Numbered from the stretch's first letter, positions 26,335 through 35,583 are shown. The stretch: 64,000 nt of DNA from DLAJ01 sp964655525 (GCA_964655525.1 CAZZNE010000001.1:186001-250000), one strand, 5' to 3'. The notes: generated from the letters alone by a model not told the origin. Numbers and translations: made by a program.

Positions 26335-27486
26335 ATGCAACAATATCCTGTCAGGGTTCTGCATATCGTCGGATCGATGCACCCCGGAGGAATGGAAAAT
26401 TTTATCATGAATCTTTACCGGAATATTGACCGTGACAGGATTCAGTTCGATTTTGTCGTTCACATGAGCGGTGATGCCGATTATGAGCAGGAGATTCAGA
26501 AAATGGGCGGAAAGCTCTATACGCTGCCGCGCTTAACCGGACATCCGATCGCCAATCTGAAAGGGCTTTACCGGATCGTGAAGGACGGGCATTACAAGGT
26601 TGTGATCCGGCATACGCCGAATGCGCTGGTCGCCCCGCAGGTCCATGCGGCGGCACGGGCGGGAGCGTTTTCCATCTGCCATTCCCATAATACGACCGAT
26701 CCGAAGAAGCTGTTCCATCGCATCGGGAAACTGCTCCTGAAACACGGTAAGATCGGCAGATTTGCCTGCTCGAAGGAGGCAGGGATATGGATGTTCGGAA
26801 AACGGGAGTGTACTGTCGTCCATAATGCCATTGATATTGATAAATTCAGCTTTGATCGGGAAAAACGCGTCCGTATCCGAAAAGAGTTTTCGCTGGAGGA
26901 CAGACATGTATACGGACATGTCGGCAACTTTATTCAATCGAAAAATCATCCGTTTCTGTTGTCCGTCTATCGGGAGATCGCGCAGATGGATGACCGTGCC
27001 GCGTTCGTTTGCATCGGAGATGGAGACTTAAAAGAGCAGATACAGCAGGAGGCGGAGCAGCTCGGCATTCGCAGTCGGGTATTCTTTACCGGAATCCGTC
27101 ATGATGTGGATGCGTTTTTGTCGGCGATGGATGTGCTTATTTTTCCGTCCGTCTTTGAGGGACTGCCGCTGACTGTCATTGAGGCGCAGGCGGCAGGGTT
27201 ACCATGCCTGCTCTCCAAAGCAGTGGATAGGGGCGTAGAGGTGACGAAGGGGCTTGTATCGTGGAAGTCCATTGACGAGGCACCGCAGACATGGGCGAAA
27301 AAAGCCGTGGAGCTTGCCGGGAAGGCTGACGGCGGCATATCTAAAGCGCGGGACATATCTGAGGAACGTCTCTGTCAGCGGGAAGTCATCACCGAGGCGG
27401 GCTATGACATTCGGGCGTTGGCGAAATGGTATGAGGACTACTTTGAAACAATCAGCCGGCAGCGTGCAAGCCGGGCGAATAGGTGA
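26335..27486 (+). CDS. GT4 family glycosyltransferase
   Basis: 383 aa from ATG 26335, 13 bp after the epimerase stop, with AAGGGGCGG upstream. The open frame extends back to 26134, but that part overlaps the epimerase and lacks family features. GT-B fold: VRVLHIVGSMHPGGMENFIMNLYRNID (the glycine-rich N-terminal acceptor loop), CHSHNTTDPKK, FACSKEAGIWMFGKREC, GHVGNFIQSKNHPFLL and IFPSVFEGLPLTVIEAQAAGLP with the EX7E motif (about residues 268-276). It transfers a sugar from a nucleotide donor to a lipid-linked chain at the cytoplasmic face. The sugar is not predictable. Confidence 0.85.
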   Translation: MQQYPVRVLHIVGSMHPGGMENFIMNLYRNIDRDRIQFDFVVHMSGDADYEQEIQKMGGKLYTLPRLTGHPIANLKGLYRIVKDGHYKVVIRHTPNALVAPQVHAAARAGAFSICHSHNTTDPKKLFHRIGKLLLKHGKIGRFACSKEAGIWMFGKRECTVVHNAIDIDKFSFDREKRVRIRKEFSLEDRHVYGHVGNFIQSKNHPFLLSVYREIAQMDDRAAFVCIGDGDLKEQIQQEAEQLGIRSRVFFTGIRHDVDAFLSAMDVLIFPSVFEGLPLTVIEAQAAGLPCLLSKAVDRGVEVTKGLVSWKSIDEAPQTWAKKAVELAGKADGGISKARDISEERLCQREVITEAGYDIRALAKWYEDYFETISRQRASRANR

Positions 27487-27489
27487 AAT

Positions 27490-28596
27490 ATGGAGCAGCT
27501 TGTATTTGTAACGTTATCGCTGACAAAAGGCGGCGCGGAGCGCGTGATATGTAATATGTGCAATGAATATTTTGCAGAGCGTTACCACGTGACGATCATC
27601 AGTTTGATGAAGGTGGAACCGGAATATCGTTTAGACGAACGGATATGTCTGCTCACGGTGGATGAGGGGGAGCAGAACGCTGCGGAGAGTCTGCCTGTCC
27701 GGTTTATGCGGAGAAGAAAAAAGCTGAAGACATTACTGCGCGGGCTGAAAAAAGAAGGGGCGCAGGTCATCGTCAGCTTTCTGCCGGAACCGAACATGCT
27801 TACATGCAGCTTAAAGTGTGCGGTTAAGATGCGGCTCATCATCAGCGTGCGCAATGCGCCGTCCGTGGAATACCGTGGGAAGGTTCGTTATCTGCTCATG
27901 CGCTTTCTTTATCCGAAGGCGGATGCCTATGTGTTTCAGACAAAACAGGCAAAGGAGTATTTTTCTTTTTCCGATCATATCACAAAGAATAGCGCAGTCA
28001 TTCCGAATCCGATCGCGCGGCAGTTCATCGGATGCCCTGCATCCAAAAACAGAAAAAAAGAAATCGTTGCGGTTGGAAGGCTGGAAGAACAAAAGGATCC
28101 GCTGCTTTTGCTGGGGGCGTTCGCCCAGGTGCATGAACAATTTCCAGAATATCGGCTGCTACTGTACGGGGAAGGGAGCTTAAAAGAGAAGCTTCTTGAT
28201 GAAATCCGGCGGTATGGACTGGAGGACGCGGCGCTCCTTAAAGGAAATGCGGAGCGGATAGAGGAACGGATAAAGGATGCGTCATTGTTTGTGCTAAGCT
28301 CCCGTTATGAGGGGATGCCGAACGCTTTGATGGAAGCGATGGCGATGGGCGTTCCGTGCGTTGCTGCGGATTGTCCATGCGGAGGACCGGCGGAATTGAT
28401 CAGGCACGGGGAAAACGGGCTGCTCGTGCCGGTCGGAGATAAGGAGAAACTGGCGGAGGCAATGACAGCCATACTTCGGGATGGTGGAAGGGCGCAGCAA
28501 ATGGGGATTCGCGCACAGGAAATCGGGAATCGCTTAAAGCCGGAAGCAATCTATGTAAAGTGGGAGCAGCTTATCAGCGCGGGAAGACAGCAGTAG
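27490..28596 (+). CDS. GT4 family glycosyltransferase (PglH/PglJ-like)
   Basis: 368 aa, three bases after the previous gene. N-terminal TLSLTKGGAERVICNMC, middle IISVRNAPSVEYRGK, donor domain VAVGRLEEQKDPLLLLGAF, VLSSRYEGMPNALMEAMAMGVP and ADCPCGGPAELI. The KGGAERV and DCPCGGP patterns are those of the PglH/PglJ group. It is followed by an AsnB amidotransferase, and the same GT4-then-AsnB order recurs from 30.6 kb with a related GT4, which suggests a duplicated module. Donor unknown; HexNAc or an amidated HexNAcA are candidates given the nearby pathway genes. Confidence 0.85.
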   Translation: MEQLVFVTLSLTKGGAERVICNMCNEYFAERYHVTIISLMKVEPEYRLDERICLLTVDEGEQNAAESLPVRFMRRRKKLKTLLRGLKKEGAQVIVSFLPEPNMLTCSLKCAVKMRLIISVRNAPSVEYRGKVRYLLMRFLYPKADAYVFQTKQAKEYFSFSDHITKNSAVIPNPIARQFIGCPASKNRKKEIVAVGRLEEQKDPLLLLGAFAQVHEQFPEYRLLLYGEGSLKEKLLDEIRRYGLEDAALLKGNAERIEERIKDASLFVLSSRYEGMPNALMEAMAMGVPCVAADCPCGGPAELIRHGENGLLVPVGDKEKLAEAMTAILRDGGRAQQMGIRAQEIGNRLKPEAIYVKWEQLISAGRQQ

Positions 28597-28613
28597 GAGG
28601 AAGTTGAAAGGGC

Positions 28614-30542
28614 ATGTGTGGAATAGCTGGATTCATAAATAAAGAAGTGGATGCTGTCGCTGCCATTTCAAATATGAATGCACAGATGCAGCATCGGGGA
28701 CCCGACAGCGGCGGTTATTGGACGGACGAAAACAGCGGCTTAACGCTGGGCCACCGGAGACTTGCAATCTTAGACCTGACGGAAGGCGGCGCGCAGCCGA
28801 TGCACTCTGCGGACAAGCGTTATGTGATGGTATACAATGGAGAGATCTATAATGCGCCGGACATGAGGGAGGAGCTTTGTAAGCGCGTTCCGGTATTGAA
28901 CTTTCGTGGAAGCTCGGATACGGAAGTGATCTTGGAGGCGTTTTCTTTCTTTGGCATCTTTGAGACGCTTAAGATGATGAAGGGGATGTTTGCCATTGCG
29001 CTGTATGACTGTCAGGAGCGGAGCTTATATCTGATGCGTGACCGTGTCGGAGAAAAGCCGCTCTACTACGGATTCGTGAACGGGCATTTTGTGTTTGGCT
29101 CCGAGATCCGTGTGTTGGAGGCGTACCCGGAATTCTCAGCGCACAAACGTATCAACAGAGCCGCGCTGGCAGAGTATATGCGCTATGGCTATATTCCGGC
29201 ACCTCTGTCTGTATATGAAGGAATATATAAGCTGCAGCCGGGCGAGTGTATGACGGTTAAGATGCCGTTTCGGGAATGTTGTTCCAAACGTTATTGGTCG
29301 ATGGAGGAATGTGCACTGAAGGGTGAACGGCATCCGTTTCAAGGAAACTTTGACGAGGCCTGTAACGAGTTAGATCTGTTGTTGACGCGCGCAGTATCGG
29401 GGCAGTTATTGTCCGATGTGCCGGTCGGTGCCTTTTTGTCGGGGGGGATTGACAGCGCCCTGATTGTGTCGCTGATGCAGAAGGTCAGCAGGACACCGGT
29501 AAAAACATTCACGATCGGTTTTACGGATAAGAAGTATAATGAGGCAGAATTTGCCAAGACAATAGCGGGACATCTTGGAACGGAGCACACGGAGCTTTAT
29601 GTATCGGAGCAGGATTTGTTGGACGTGATCCCGAAGCTGAGCGATATTTTTTCTGAGCCGTTTGCCGATTCGTCCCAGATACCGACCTATCTTGTTAGCC
29701 GCTTGGCAAGAAGCCGTGTGACCGTGACGTTAAGCGGCGATGCAGGGGATGAACTGTTTGGCGGCTATCTCACATATCAAAAGGTATTGAGACTTTGGAA
29801 CAGAATTTCCGGTATTCCCTACGGCCTACGGAAGGGAATGGGAGGCGCTCTCGGAGCGCTTGCACCGATGCAGAAGCTACAGGCATTCCGGTCAGCACAG
29901 TCGCTTAGAGCGAAAAATATTGCAGCGTTGCATGAGGCAGTATGTTATCATATTGATTACTGGGGAGAGCGCTGTGTGATCGCCGAAAACAACAAGCCGG
30001 AGGCGGCAAAGATTGTTTGCGATGTGCCAGAGGCGTTATATGATATTCGCAAAGGAAATGTGTTAAGTAACGAAGTGTCGGCAATGCTGTTAAAGGATAT
30101 GCTGACATACCATCCGGATGATATTTTGGTGAAAGTGGATCGGTGTGGAATGGCGGTTTCTCTCGAGAACCGCGTACCAATGCTTGATCGGGATGTGGTA
30201 GAATTTGCATGGACGCTTCCCACAGAATATATAATGGGTGCGGAAGCCGGAGAGGTTGTCACAAAGCGGATTCTCAAAGAAATCCTGTACAGGTATGTGC
30301 CCAAAGAGATGATGGACAGACCCAAAAAGGGCTTTTCTGTTCCGATGACACGCTGGCTTTCGGAAGGAACCCTGCGGAAATGGGCAGGGGAGCTGATCGC
30401 GGACAGCACGCTTGTGAGGGATGGCTATTTTGACCGCAGGGCATTGGAACGAATCTATAAGGATTTTCTTGCCAATAGAAGGGGCACACAGACATTGTGG
30501 CAGATTCTCATGGCAGAAGAATGGTATCGGAAAAGAAGTTAA
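28614..30542 (+). CDS. asnB: AsnB-type glutamine-dependent amidotransferase, copy 1
   Basis: 642 aa asparagine-synthase family protein. It starts MCGIAGF, so Cys2 is the glutaminase nucleophile, followed by NEIYNA, RGSSDTEVIL and MFAIALYD. The synthetase domain has the ATP pyrophosphatase loop FLSGGIDSAL (about 273-282), FADSSQIPTYLVS, SGDAGDELFGGY, VDRCGMAVSLENRVPMLDRD and PKKGFSVPMTRWL. Within polysaccharide loci such homologues amidate uronic acids (for example GalNAcA to GalNAcAN), which fits the UDP-HexNAcA genes here. A housekeeping asparagine synthetase is less likely in this context. The SGG codons contain seven G in a row, in frame. A second copy is at 32.5 kb. Confidence 0.85.
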   Translation: MCGIAGFINKEVDAVAAISNMNAQMQHRGPDSGGYWTDENSGLTLGHRRLAILDLTEGGAQPMHSADKRYVMVYNGEIYNAPDMREELCKRVPVLNFRGSSDTEVILEAFSFFGIFETLKMMKGMFAIALYDCQERSLYLMRDRVGEKPLYYGFVNGHFVFGSEIRVLEAYPEFSAHKRINRAALAEYMRYGYIPAPLSVYEGIYKLQPGECMTVKMPFRECCSKRYWSMEECALKGERHPFQGNFDEACNELDLLLTRAVSGQLLSDVPVGAFLSGGIDSALIVSLMQKVSRTPVKTFTIGFTDKKYNEAEFAKTIAGHLGTEHTELYVSEQDLLDVIPKLSDIFSEPFADSSQIPTYLVSRLARSRVTVTLSGDAGDELFGGYLTYQKVLRLWNRISGIPYGLRKGMGGALGALAPMQKLQAFRSAQSLRAKNIAALHEAVCYHIDYWGERCVIAENNKPEAAKIVCDVPEALYDIRKGNVLSNEVSAMLLKDMLTYHPDDILVKVDRCGMAVSLENRVPMLDRDVVEFAWTLPTEYIMGAEAGEVVTKRILKEILYRYVPKEMMDRPKKGFSVPMTRWLSEGTLRKWAGELIADSTLVRDGYFDRRALERIYKDFLANRRGTQTLWQILMAEEWYRKRS

Positions 30543-30556
30543 CAGGGGAGAAAAAC

Positions 30557-31657
30557 GTGGCAAAAATAGTGTTTTATGTGAATAGCCTTGCGAAGGGCGG
30601 AGCGGAGAGAGTCGCGGTCAATTTGGTGAACTATTTTCATGAAAGTGGTTATGAGGTGGTTCTTGTTACGTCAAGAGTATTTGAGGACGAATATGAAGAA
30701 CCGGAAGGGGTGCGCCGTATCATTTCGGAGGTAGAGCATGGGGAAATCACAAACCGTGTGGCATATTTTTGGGGCAGATTTCGTAGGATACGGAAGATAT
30801 GGAAAAAAGAAAGACCGGATATGATCGTCTCGTTTATCGGAAAAGTAAATATGATGGCGCTCATGACGACATTCGGCATGAGGATTCCCGTAATCGTTTC
30901 TGTCAGGAGCGATCCGCACAGGGAATATCCGTCGAAGCTGATGCGCTTTTTGTCGAAAACATTATTTTTGAAAGCGAAAGGAATTATTGTACAGACATCG
31001 GATGCAAAAAAATACTTTCCGGGGTATATGCAAAAAAAAGTGACTATTTTGCCGAATTCACTTAATCCAAAGTTTCTAAAGCCGCGGTTTGAGGGAGAGC
31101 GCCGAAACGAAATTGTGTCTGTCGGACGTATGGATGCCAATAAGAATCATCAGATGCTGGTTCGCGCATTTGGCAAAATAGCAGGTGATTTTCCTGATAT
31201 GCAGTTGATTTTTTATGGAGACGGACTTCCTGAGAGTTCAACAAGGCAGGAGCTGGAAGAACTGGTACAGGATCTGGGACTTCAGGAGCGGGTTCTGTTT
31301 ATGGGGAGAAGGAATGACGTGGATGAGAAAATCTATGAATCCCGAATCTTTGTTCTTACCTCCAATATCGAGGGAATGCCGAACGCCTTGTTAGAGGCGA
31401 TGTCGCTTGGACTTGCCTGCATTTCCACGGACTGTCCGTGTGGTGGACCGCGCACGGTCATTCAGGACGGAGAGAATGGACTGCTCATTCCCGTGGGAGA
31501 TACCGCAGCGCTTGAGAGAGCGCTCAGGCTCATTTTGAACGATCCTGATCGGGAGGAACGGCTCGGTGTGAACGCCTTCGCAATCCAAAAAGACTTAGCG
31601 CCTGATAGAGTCAATCAAATGTGGATGGATTATATTATACCTTTCATGAAAGCGTAG
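30557..31657 (+). CDS. GT4 family glycosyltransferase (PglH/PglJ-like), second of the pair
   Basis: 366 aa from GTG 30557, with AGGGGAG at 30544-30550. The upstream in-frame ATG at 30497 overlaps asnB and encodes unrelated residues. Motifs: KIVFYVNSLAKGGAERVAVNLV, VIVSVRSDPHREYPSK, VSVGRMDANKNHQMLVRAF, VLTSNIEGMPNALLEAMSLGL and STDCPCGGPRTVI. It resembles the GT4 at 27.5 kb throughout, including the KGGAERV and DCPCGGP segments and the closing GENGLL(I/V)PVGD, so the two are probably paralogues from duplication. Each sits ahead of an AsnB gene. Confidence 0.85.
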   Translation: MAKIVFYVNSLAKGGAERVAVNLVNYFHESGYEVVLVTSRVFEDEYEEPEGVRRIISEVEHGEITNRVAYFWGRFRRIRKIWKKERPDMIVSFIGKVNMMALMTTFGMRIPVIVSVRSDPHREYPSKLMRFLSKTLFLKAKGIIVQTSDAKKYFPGYMQKKVTILPNSLNPKFLKPRFEGERRNEIVSVGRMDANKNHQMLVRAFGKIAGDFPDMQLIFYGDGLPESSTRQELEELVQDLGLQERVLFMGRRNDVDEKIYESRIFVLTSNIEGMPNALLEAMSLGLACISTDCPCGGPRTVIQDGENGLLIPVGDTAALERALRLILNDPDREERLGVNAFAIQKDLAPDRVNQMWMDYIIPFMKA

Positions 31658-31665
31658 GAGGAAGC

Positions 31666-32433
31666 ATGCTGATCGTATCGAAAAAAAGCAAAGGAATTCC
31701 CATCATAGACTGTTGGTATGCGGAGCATGCGCTCGCCATGGACGGTGTGATCCGCTATCAGGAGGCGGAGAAGCCGATCGGGGCCGAGCCGCAGAAGTTT
31801 GAGACTTTACTCAGCGATCTTAGGGAGAATGAGGAGACCATTCTCTCGCATTACTCCAAAAACTGCCGCTATGAGGTGCGCCGTGCGCCGAAAGAGGGCG
31901 TTGTGTGCGCGGCAAAATGCGGAAAGGAAATCACGGAGCAGGACATCATTACGTTTACGGATTTCTTTGAACAGTTTTGGGCGAGCAAGGGCATTTCCTA
32001 TACCGAAAAAGAAAAATGCCGTGCCATGATGCGGCAGTATGCCGCAGCGGGGGCAATGGCGCTCACGACAGCATCCATCGGCGATAAGCTGCTTGTCTAT
32101 CATACCTATATACTGGACGGACGGCGCGTCCGCTTGTATCAGTCGGCATCGCAGTTTCGGACGGACGAGAGCATCACAACCAATATCATAGGATTTGCCA
32201 ACCGCTATCTTCATTATCAGGATATGCTCTTTTTTAAGAACGTGGGAAAAGAGCAATACGACTGGGGCGGTGCGGGCAGGACCGAGGATGTGAAAAGCAT
32301 TACGAAGTTCAAGGAGTCGTTCGGCGGGGAGCCGGCGATATTTTATAACGGTGAGGAAGTGCGGGGTGCTGCGCCGAAGCTGTATCACGCCGCGACAGGG
32401 GCGATCGGCAGGCTGACGAAAGGGAAAGGCTGA
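31666..32433 (+). CDS. FemAB-like GNAT acyltransferase, second copy
   Basis: 255 aa from ATG 31666, with AGGAGG at 31656-31661; the frame upstream overlaps the GT4. It is shorter than the FemAB-like protein at 17.6 kb. SHYSKNCRYEVRRAPKEGV corresponds to the SKNRNLIRKA segment there, followed by the GNAT core IGDKLLVYHTYILDGRRVRLYQSAS and YDWGGAGRTEDVKSITKFKESFGG, where the F-K-x-F/SFGG ending is typical of the family. It probably acylates an amino group, and the acyl donor is unknown. It sits between a GT4 and the second AsnB, breaking the otherwise repeated GT4-AsnB order. Confidence 0.72.
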   Translation: MLIVSKKSKGIPIIDCWYAEHALAMDGVIRYQEAEKPIGAEPQKFETLLSDLRENEETILSHYSKNCRYEVRRAPKEGVVCAAKCGKEITEQDIITFTDFFEQFWASKGISYTEKEKCRAMMRQYAAAGAMALTTASIGDKLLVYHTYILDGRRVRLYQSASQFRTDESITTNIIGFANRYLHYQDMLFFKNVGKEQYDWGGAGRTEDVKSITKFKESFGGEPAIFYNGEEVRGAAPKLYHAATGAIGRLTKGKG

Positions 32434-32479
32434 CAGGGTACAGGCGGATCAGGCGTGCGGCAACGAGAGGAAAAACGAC

Positions 32480-34363
32480 ATGTGCGGGATTGCGGGCGTT
32501 ATCGGGTACCGGGGGGACGGAGCCGGTGAGATACAAAAAATGAATGAGCGGATGGTCCACCGGGGACCGGATGCGGGCGGCATCTGGATTGATGAGAACC
32601 GGCATGTGGCGTTCGGGCACCGCAGGCTGTCGATCGTCGATTTAAGTGAGAACGGCGCGCAGCCGATGCTTTCGCCGGACGAACGCTATGTGCTTGTATA
32701 CAACGGAGAGGTCTATAATTTCAAGGAATTGCGCAGACAGCTGGAAATGGATGGGGATAAAGGCGCATGGCGCGGCGGTTCCGATACGGAAGTGATCTTG
32801 CGGGCATTTTCTTTTTATGGCGTGGAACAGACGCTGCGCAAGATGAAGGGCATGTTTGCGCTTGCGTTATATGACAGGGAGGAAGGTAAGGTTTTCCTTG
32901 CGCGCGACCGAATGGGGGAAAAGCCGCTCTACTACGGCAGGGTGAGCGGCAGCTTTGCGTTTGCATCCGACATAGCGGCAATCAGAGAACTGTCGGATTT
33001 TCAAAATAGGATGGCGGCGGAAGTGCTTCCGCTGTATTTTCAATACGGCTATATTCCTGCGCCCTATTCGATCTGGCGGGACATCTATAAGCTGACGCCC
33101 GGCACATGGCTTTCGGTGGATGTGTCAACCTATGAGACGAAGCAGCATGTCTATTGGGACGTAAAGCAGGTGGCAAAGGAAGGGGAGGCGCATCCCTTTA
33201 CGGGGACGCGTGTGGAAGCGGCGGACCGGCTGGAGGAGCTGCTGAAGGAAGCGGTCAGAGGGCAGATGATCTCCGATGTGCCGCTCGGCGCTTTTTTATC
33301 AGGCGGTATTGACTCCGCGCTCGTTGTCAGTATCATGCAGGCGGTGAGCGACATTCCCGTGCGCACGTTTACGATCGGATTTGAGTCGGAAAAGTACAAT
33401 GAGGCAGAGTATGCAAAGGCGATCGCCGCGCACTTAAAAACGGCGCATACGGAGCTCTATGTCGGTAAGCGGGAGGCGTGCGAGGCGATCCGGCAGATAA
33501 CGGAATGCTTCGGAGAGCCGTTCGCGGATTCGTCGCAGATCCCGACCATGCTCGTTAGCAGGATGACGCGTGAGCATGTGACCGTATCGCTGTCGGGAGA
33601 CGCGGGGGACGAGCTGTTCTGCGGTTATAATACGTATCGCGCCGCAGAGGAAGACTTAAGAAACTTAAAAAAGAAGTATCATCGTCTGCCGAAAGGCGTC
33701 CGACATGCCGTCGGGGGCATCAGCAGTCGGCTTGCGGGGAGAAACGAACTTCTCCATAAGGCAGGAGCCTACCTGACGATGGAGACATTGGAGGATGCGC
33801 ACCGCTATAACGGGCGGGAGGAGGCGCGCGCTGCGTATCTGTCGAAAGACCGTACGCGCCTGAAAGATGCCTATGCCGATTATCCTTCCGGTTATTTGGA
33901 GGATGGGGTGGCAAATCTGATGCTGATGGATGCGCTGCAATATCTTCCCGACGATATTTTAGTTAAAGTGGATCGTTCCGGGATGTATTATTCACTCGAA
34001 ACAAGAATGCCACTGTTGGATCGGGACGTGATCGGCTTTGCGTGGACGCTGCCGATGGACTACAAATACAGCGAAGGCGTTACCAAGCGGGTGATGCGCG
34101 ATGTGCTCTACCGCCATGTGCCGAGGGAGCTGATGGAGCGTCCGAAAAAAGGCTTTAGCATCCCGCTTCACGAGTGGCTGAAAAAAGGAGAACTCCGCGA
34201 GTGGGCGGAGAATCTGCTAAACGATGGAAGAAAACAATGCGCAGATGTCATAGACGTCCGCACGGCGGATTCTTATTGGAAGGATTATACCGAAAAAGGC
34301 GTTTTCAGTGAGAAGCTTTGGTATATACTGATGTTAGAGCAGTGGATGATGAAAACGAAGTGA
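32480..34363 (+). CDS. asnB: AsnB-type glutamine-dependent amidotransferase, copy 2
   Basis: 627 aa with the same layout as copy 1: MCGIAGVIGYRG (nucleophile Cys2), VHRGPDAGGIW, NGEVYNFKEL, RGGSDTEVILRAFSFYG, the pyrophosphatase loop FLSGGIDSALV (about 271-281), FADSSQIPTMLVS, SGDAGDELFCGYN, VDRSGMYYSLETRMPLLDRD and PKKGFSIPLHEWL. All expected catalytic residues are present in both, so neither looks degenerate. Two amidotransferases could act on two different uronic acids or at two positions. It ends 13 bp before a deacetylase-like gene. Confidence 0.85.
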   Translation: MCGIAGVIGYRGDGAGEIQKMNERMVHRGPDAGGIWIDENRHVAFGHRRLSIVDLSENGAQPMLSPDERYVLVYNGEVYNFKELRRQLEMDGDKGAWRGGSDTEVILRAFSFYGVEQTLRKMKGMFALALYDREEGKVFLARDRMGEKPLYYGRVSGSFAFASDIAAIRELSDFQNRMAAEVLPLYFQYGYIPAPYSIWRDIYKLTPGTWLSVDVSTYETKQHVYWDVKQVAKEGEAHPFTGTRVEAADRLEELLKEAVRGQMISDVPLGAFLSGGIDSALVVSIMQAVSDIPVRTFTIGFESEKYNEAEYAKAIAAHLKTAHTELYVGKREACEAIRQITECFGEPFADSSQIPTMLVSRMTREHVTVSLSGDAGDELFCGYNTYRAAEEDLRNLKKKYHRLPKGVRHAVGGISSRLAGRNELLHKAGAYLTMETLEDAHRYNGREEARAAYLSKDRTRLKDAYADYPSGYLEDGVANLMLMDALQYLPDDILVKVDRSGMYYSLETRMPLLDRDVIGFAWTLPMDYKYSEGVTKRVMRDVLYRHVPRELMERPKKGFSIPLHEWLKKGELREWAENLLNDGRKQCADVIDVRTADSYWKDYTEKGVFSEKLWYILMLEQWMMKTK

Positions 34364-34376
34364 TCGAGGAGGCGGC

Positions 34377-35288
34377 ATGCAGCAATTACTCATTCGTCTG
34401 GACGATATTACGCCCGACATGGATTGGGAAAAGTTTGAACGTCTGGCGGCTTTATTTGAACAATATCAGATTCATCCGATCATCGGTGTCGTACCGGATA
34501 ACCGGGACGACACGCTTCATATACAGGAACCGAGAGCGGACTTTTGGGAGCGTATGCGCTCTTTGCAGGGACAGGGCTGGGTGATTGCGCAGCATGGGTA
34601 TACGCATGTGTATGTGAATAAGAAGTCGGGACTGCTGAAGGTGAATCCGTTCAGCGAATTTGCCGGACTGCCCTATCAGGAGCAGTATAAAAAGCTGAAG
34701 GAAGGGCAGGAGATCCTGAAAAAGCAGGGAATCCACACGACCATGTTCATGGCCCCGGGGCACAGCTTTGACAGGCAGACATTACGGGCGTTAAAAACGC
34801 TTGGATTTACCTCTGTCACGGACGGGTATTGCAGCAGACCATACCGCCGCGGAGGACTGATTTTTTTGCCCTGTACGCTTTCCGCACCGCGCCTGCCGAA
34901 GCGTTTTGATACGCTCTGCCTGCACAGCAATGGAATGGGGCTGACGCAGTTTGATGCGCTGGCAGATTTCATCGGGAGACACCGCAAGCTGATCGGAAAC
35001 GCGGATGCGCTATGCTTTTTGGAACGGACAGGTCATGCGGCGGAAAAACCGGAGAGCCGGATGGAAGCATGCCCCTGTGCGTGCAGTGTGCGTGCCTATG
35101 TGCCGTTTGGATGGCTTGAGGAGCATAAAAATCTTTTTTTGCGCAGGGTGAAGCGTTTTGCGGCGGAAAACGAGACCGTGCAGGCGTATTTTCGCAGGAC
35201 GGATTCGGACGATGCTGCGGAGAAAAAGAGAAAGCGCTTATGTGGGCTGCCGGGACTGTTGCTGCGGCTGCTGTTTCGCAGAACATAA
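34377..35288 (+). CDS. DUF2334/polysaccharide-deacetylase-like protein
   Basis: 303 aa. It begins LLIRLDDITPDMDWEKF, an N-terminal Asp-Asp typical of carbohydrate esterase NodB/DUF2334 folds, and continues with VPDNRDDTLHI, GWVIAQHGYTHVYVNK (metal-binding His pair, about 75-79), MFMAPGHSFDRQTLRALKTLGF and a late LCLHSNGMG. No signal peptide is apparent, so it may act on a cytoplasmic or lipid-linked precursor. GT and amidotransferase neighbours suggest N-deacetylation of a sugar residue, but DUF2334 members are poorly characterised and the activity is inference. A repeat-rich gap of 346 bp follows directly. Confidence 0.72.
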   Translation: MQQLLIRLDDITPDMDWEKFERLAALFEQYQIHPIIGVVPDNRDDTLHIQEPRADFWERMRSLQGQGWVIAQHGYTHVYVNKKSGLLKVNPFSEFAGLPYQEQYKKLKEGQEILKKQGIHTTMFMAPGHSFDRQTLRALKTLGFTSVTDGYCSRPYRRGGLIFLPCTLSAPRLPKRFDTLCLHSNGMGLTQFDALADFIGRHRKLIGNADALCFLERTGHAAEKPESRMEACPCACSVRAYVPFGWLEEHKNLFLRRVKRFAAENETVQAYFRRTDSDDAAEKKRKRLCGLPGLLLRLLFRRT

Positions 35289-35290
35289 AA

Positions 35291-35356
35291 GCGAACAGGT
35301 TCGCATTGCGAGAATTTGTGCTGGCGCCCAAACTCGCGGGTTGTTGACAGCATGGA
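35291..35356 (+). repeat. Structured intergenic repeat, copy 2
   Basis: Starts two bases after a stop codon. A short hairpin GCGAA-CAGG-TTCGC at 35291-35304 replaces the AT-rich 12-bp hairpin of copies 1 and 3. Then comes the shared core AATTTGTGCTGGCGCCCAAA, CTCGCGGG, TTGTTGACAGCATGGA. Within the core GCGAG pairs with CTCGC and TTTG with CAAA. The following sequence up to 35410 shows nothing I recognise. Confidence 0.75.
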
Positions 35357-35410
35357 CGATGATTGATGCGGGAATCAAGATCCCTCCGGTTTTGCAATCG
35401 CAGGAAATAT

Positions 35411-35583
35411 ATGGTAAAATGTCGTAAGACATTTTACCGCGCCGCAGCGGAGCGGAGTGCGCATCGAAAGCGAAGCCATGTCCGAAGGACATGGTAAAAT
35501 GTCGTAAGACATTTTACCGCGCCGCAGCGGAGCGGAGTGCGCATCGAAAGCGAAGCCATGTCCGAAGGACATGGTAAAATGTC
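35411..35583 (+). repeat. 80-bp tandem repeat of nested hairpins
   Basis: Two identical 80-bp units (35411-35490, 35491-35570) plus 13 bases of a third. Each unit contains GGTAAAATGTC-GTAA-GACATTTTACC (11-bp stem), a GC-rich linker, and CCATGTCC-GAA-GGACATGG (8-bp stem). With the repeat copy just upstream, this fills most of the 346-bp gap between the deacetylase-like gene and the ABC transporter. No credible gene lies here on either strand. Confidence 0.93.

Noticed and set aside
29441..29447. Seven-G run in the first asnB gene as a possible second slippage site
   Set aside because: It encodes the conserved SGG of the pyrophosphatase loop in frame, and the reading frame is intact on both sides; conserved Ser-Gly-Gly codons explain it.
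35411..35583. Second CRISPR-like or protein-coding repeat on the minus strand
   Set aside because: Units are contiguous 80-bp copies without spacers. The minus-strand open frames merely translate the repeat and have no ribosome site or recognisable protein.
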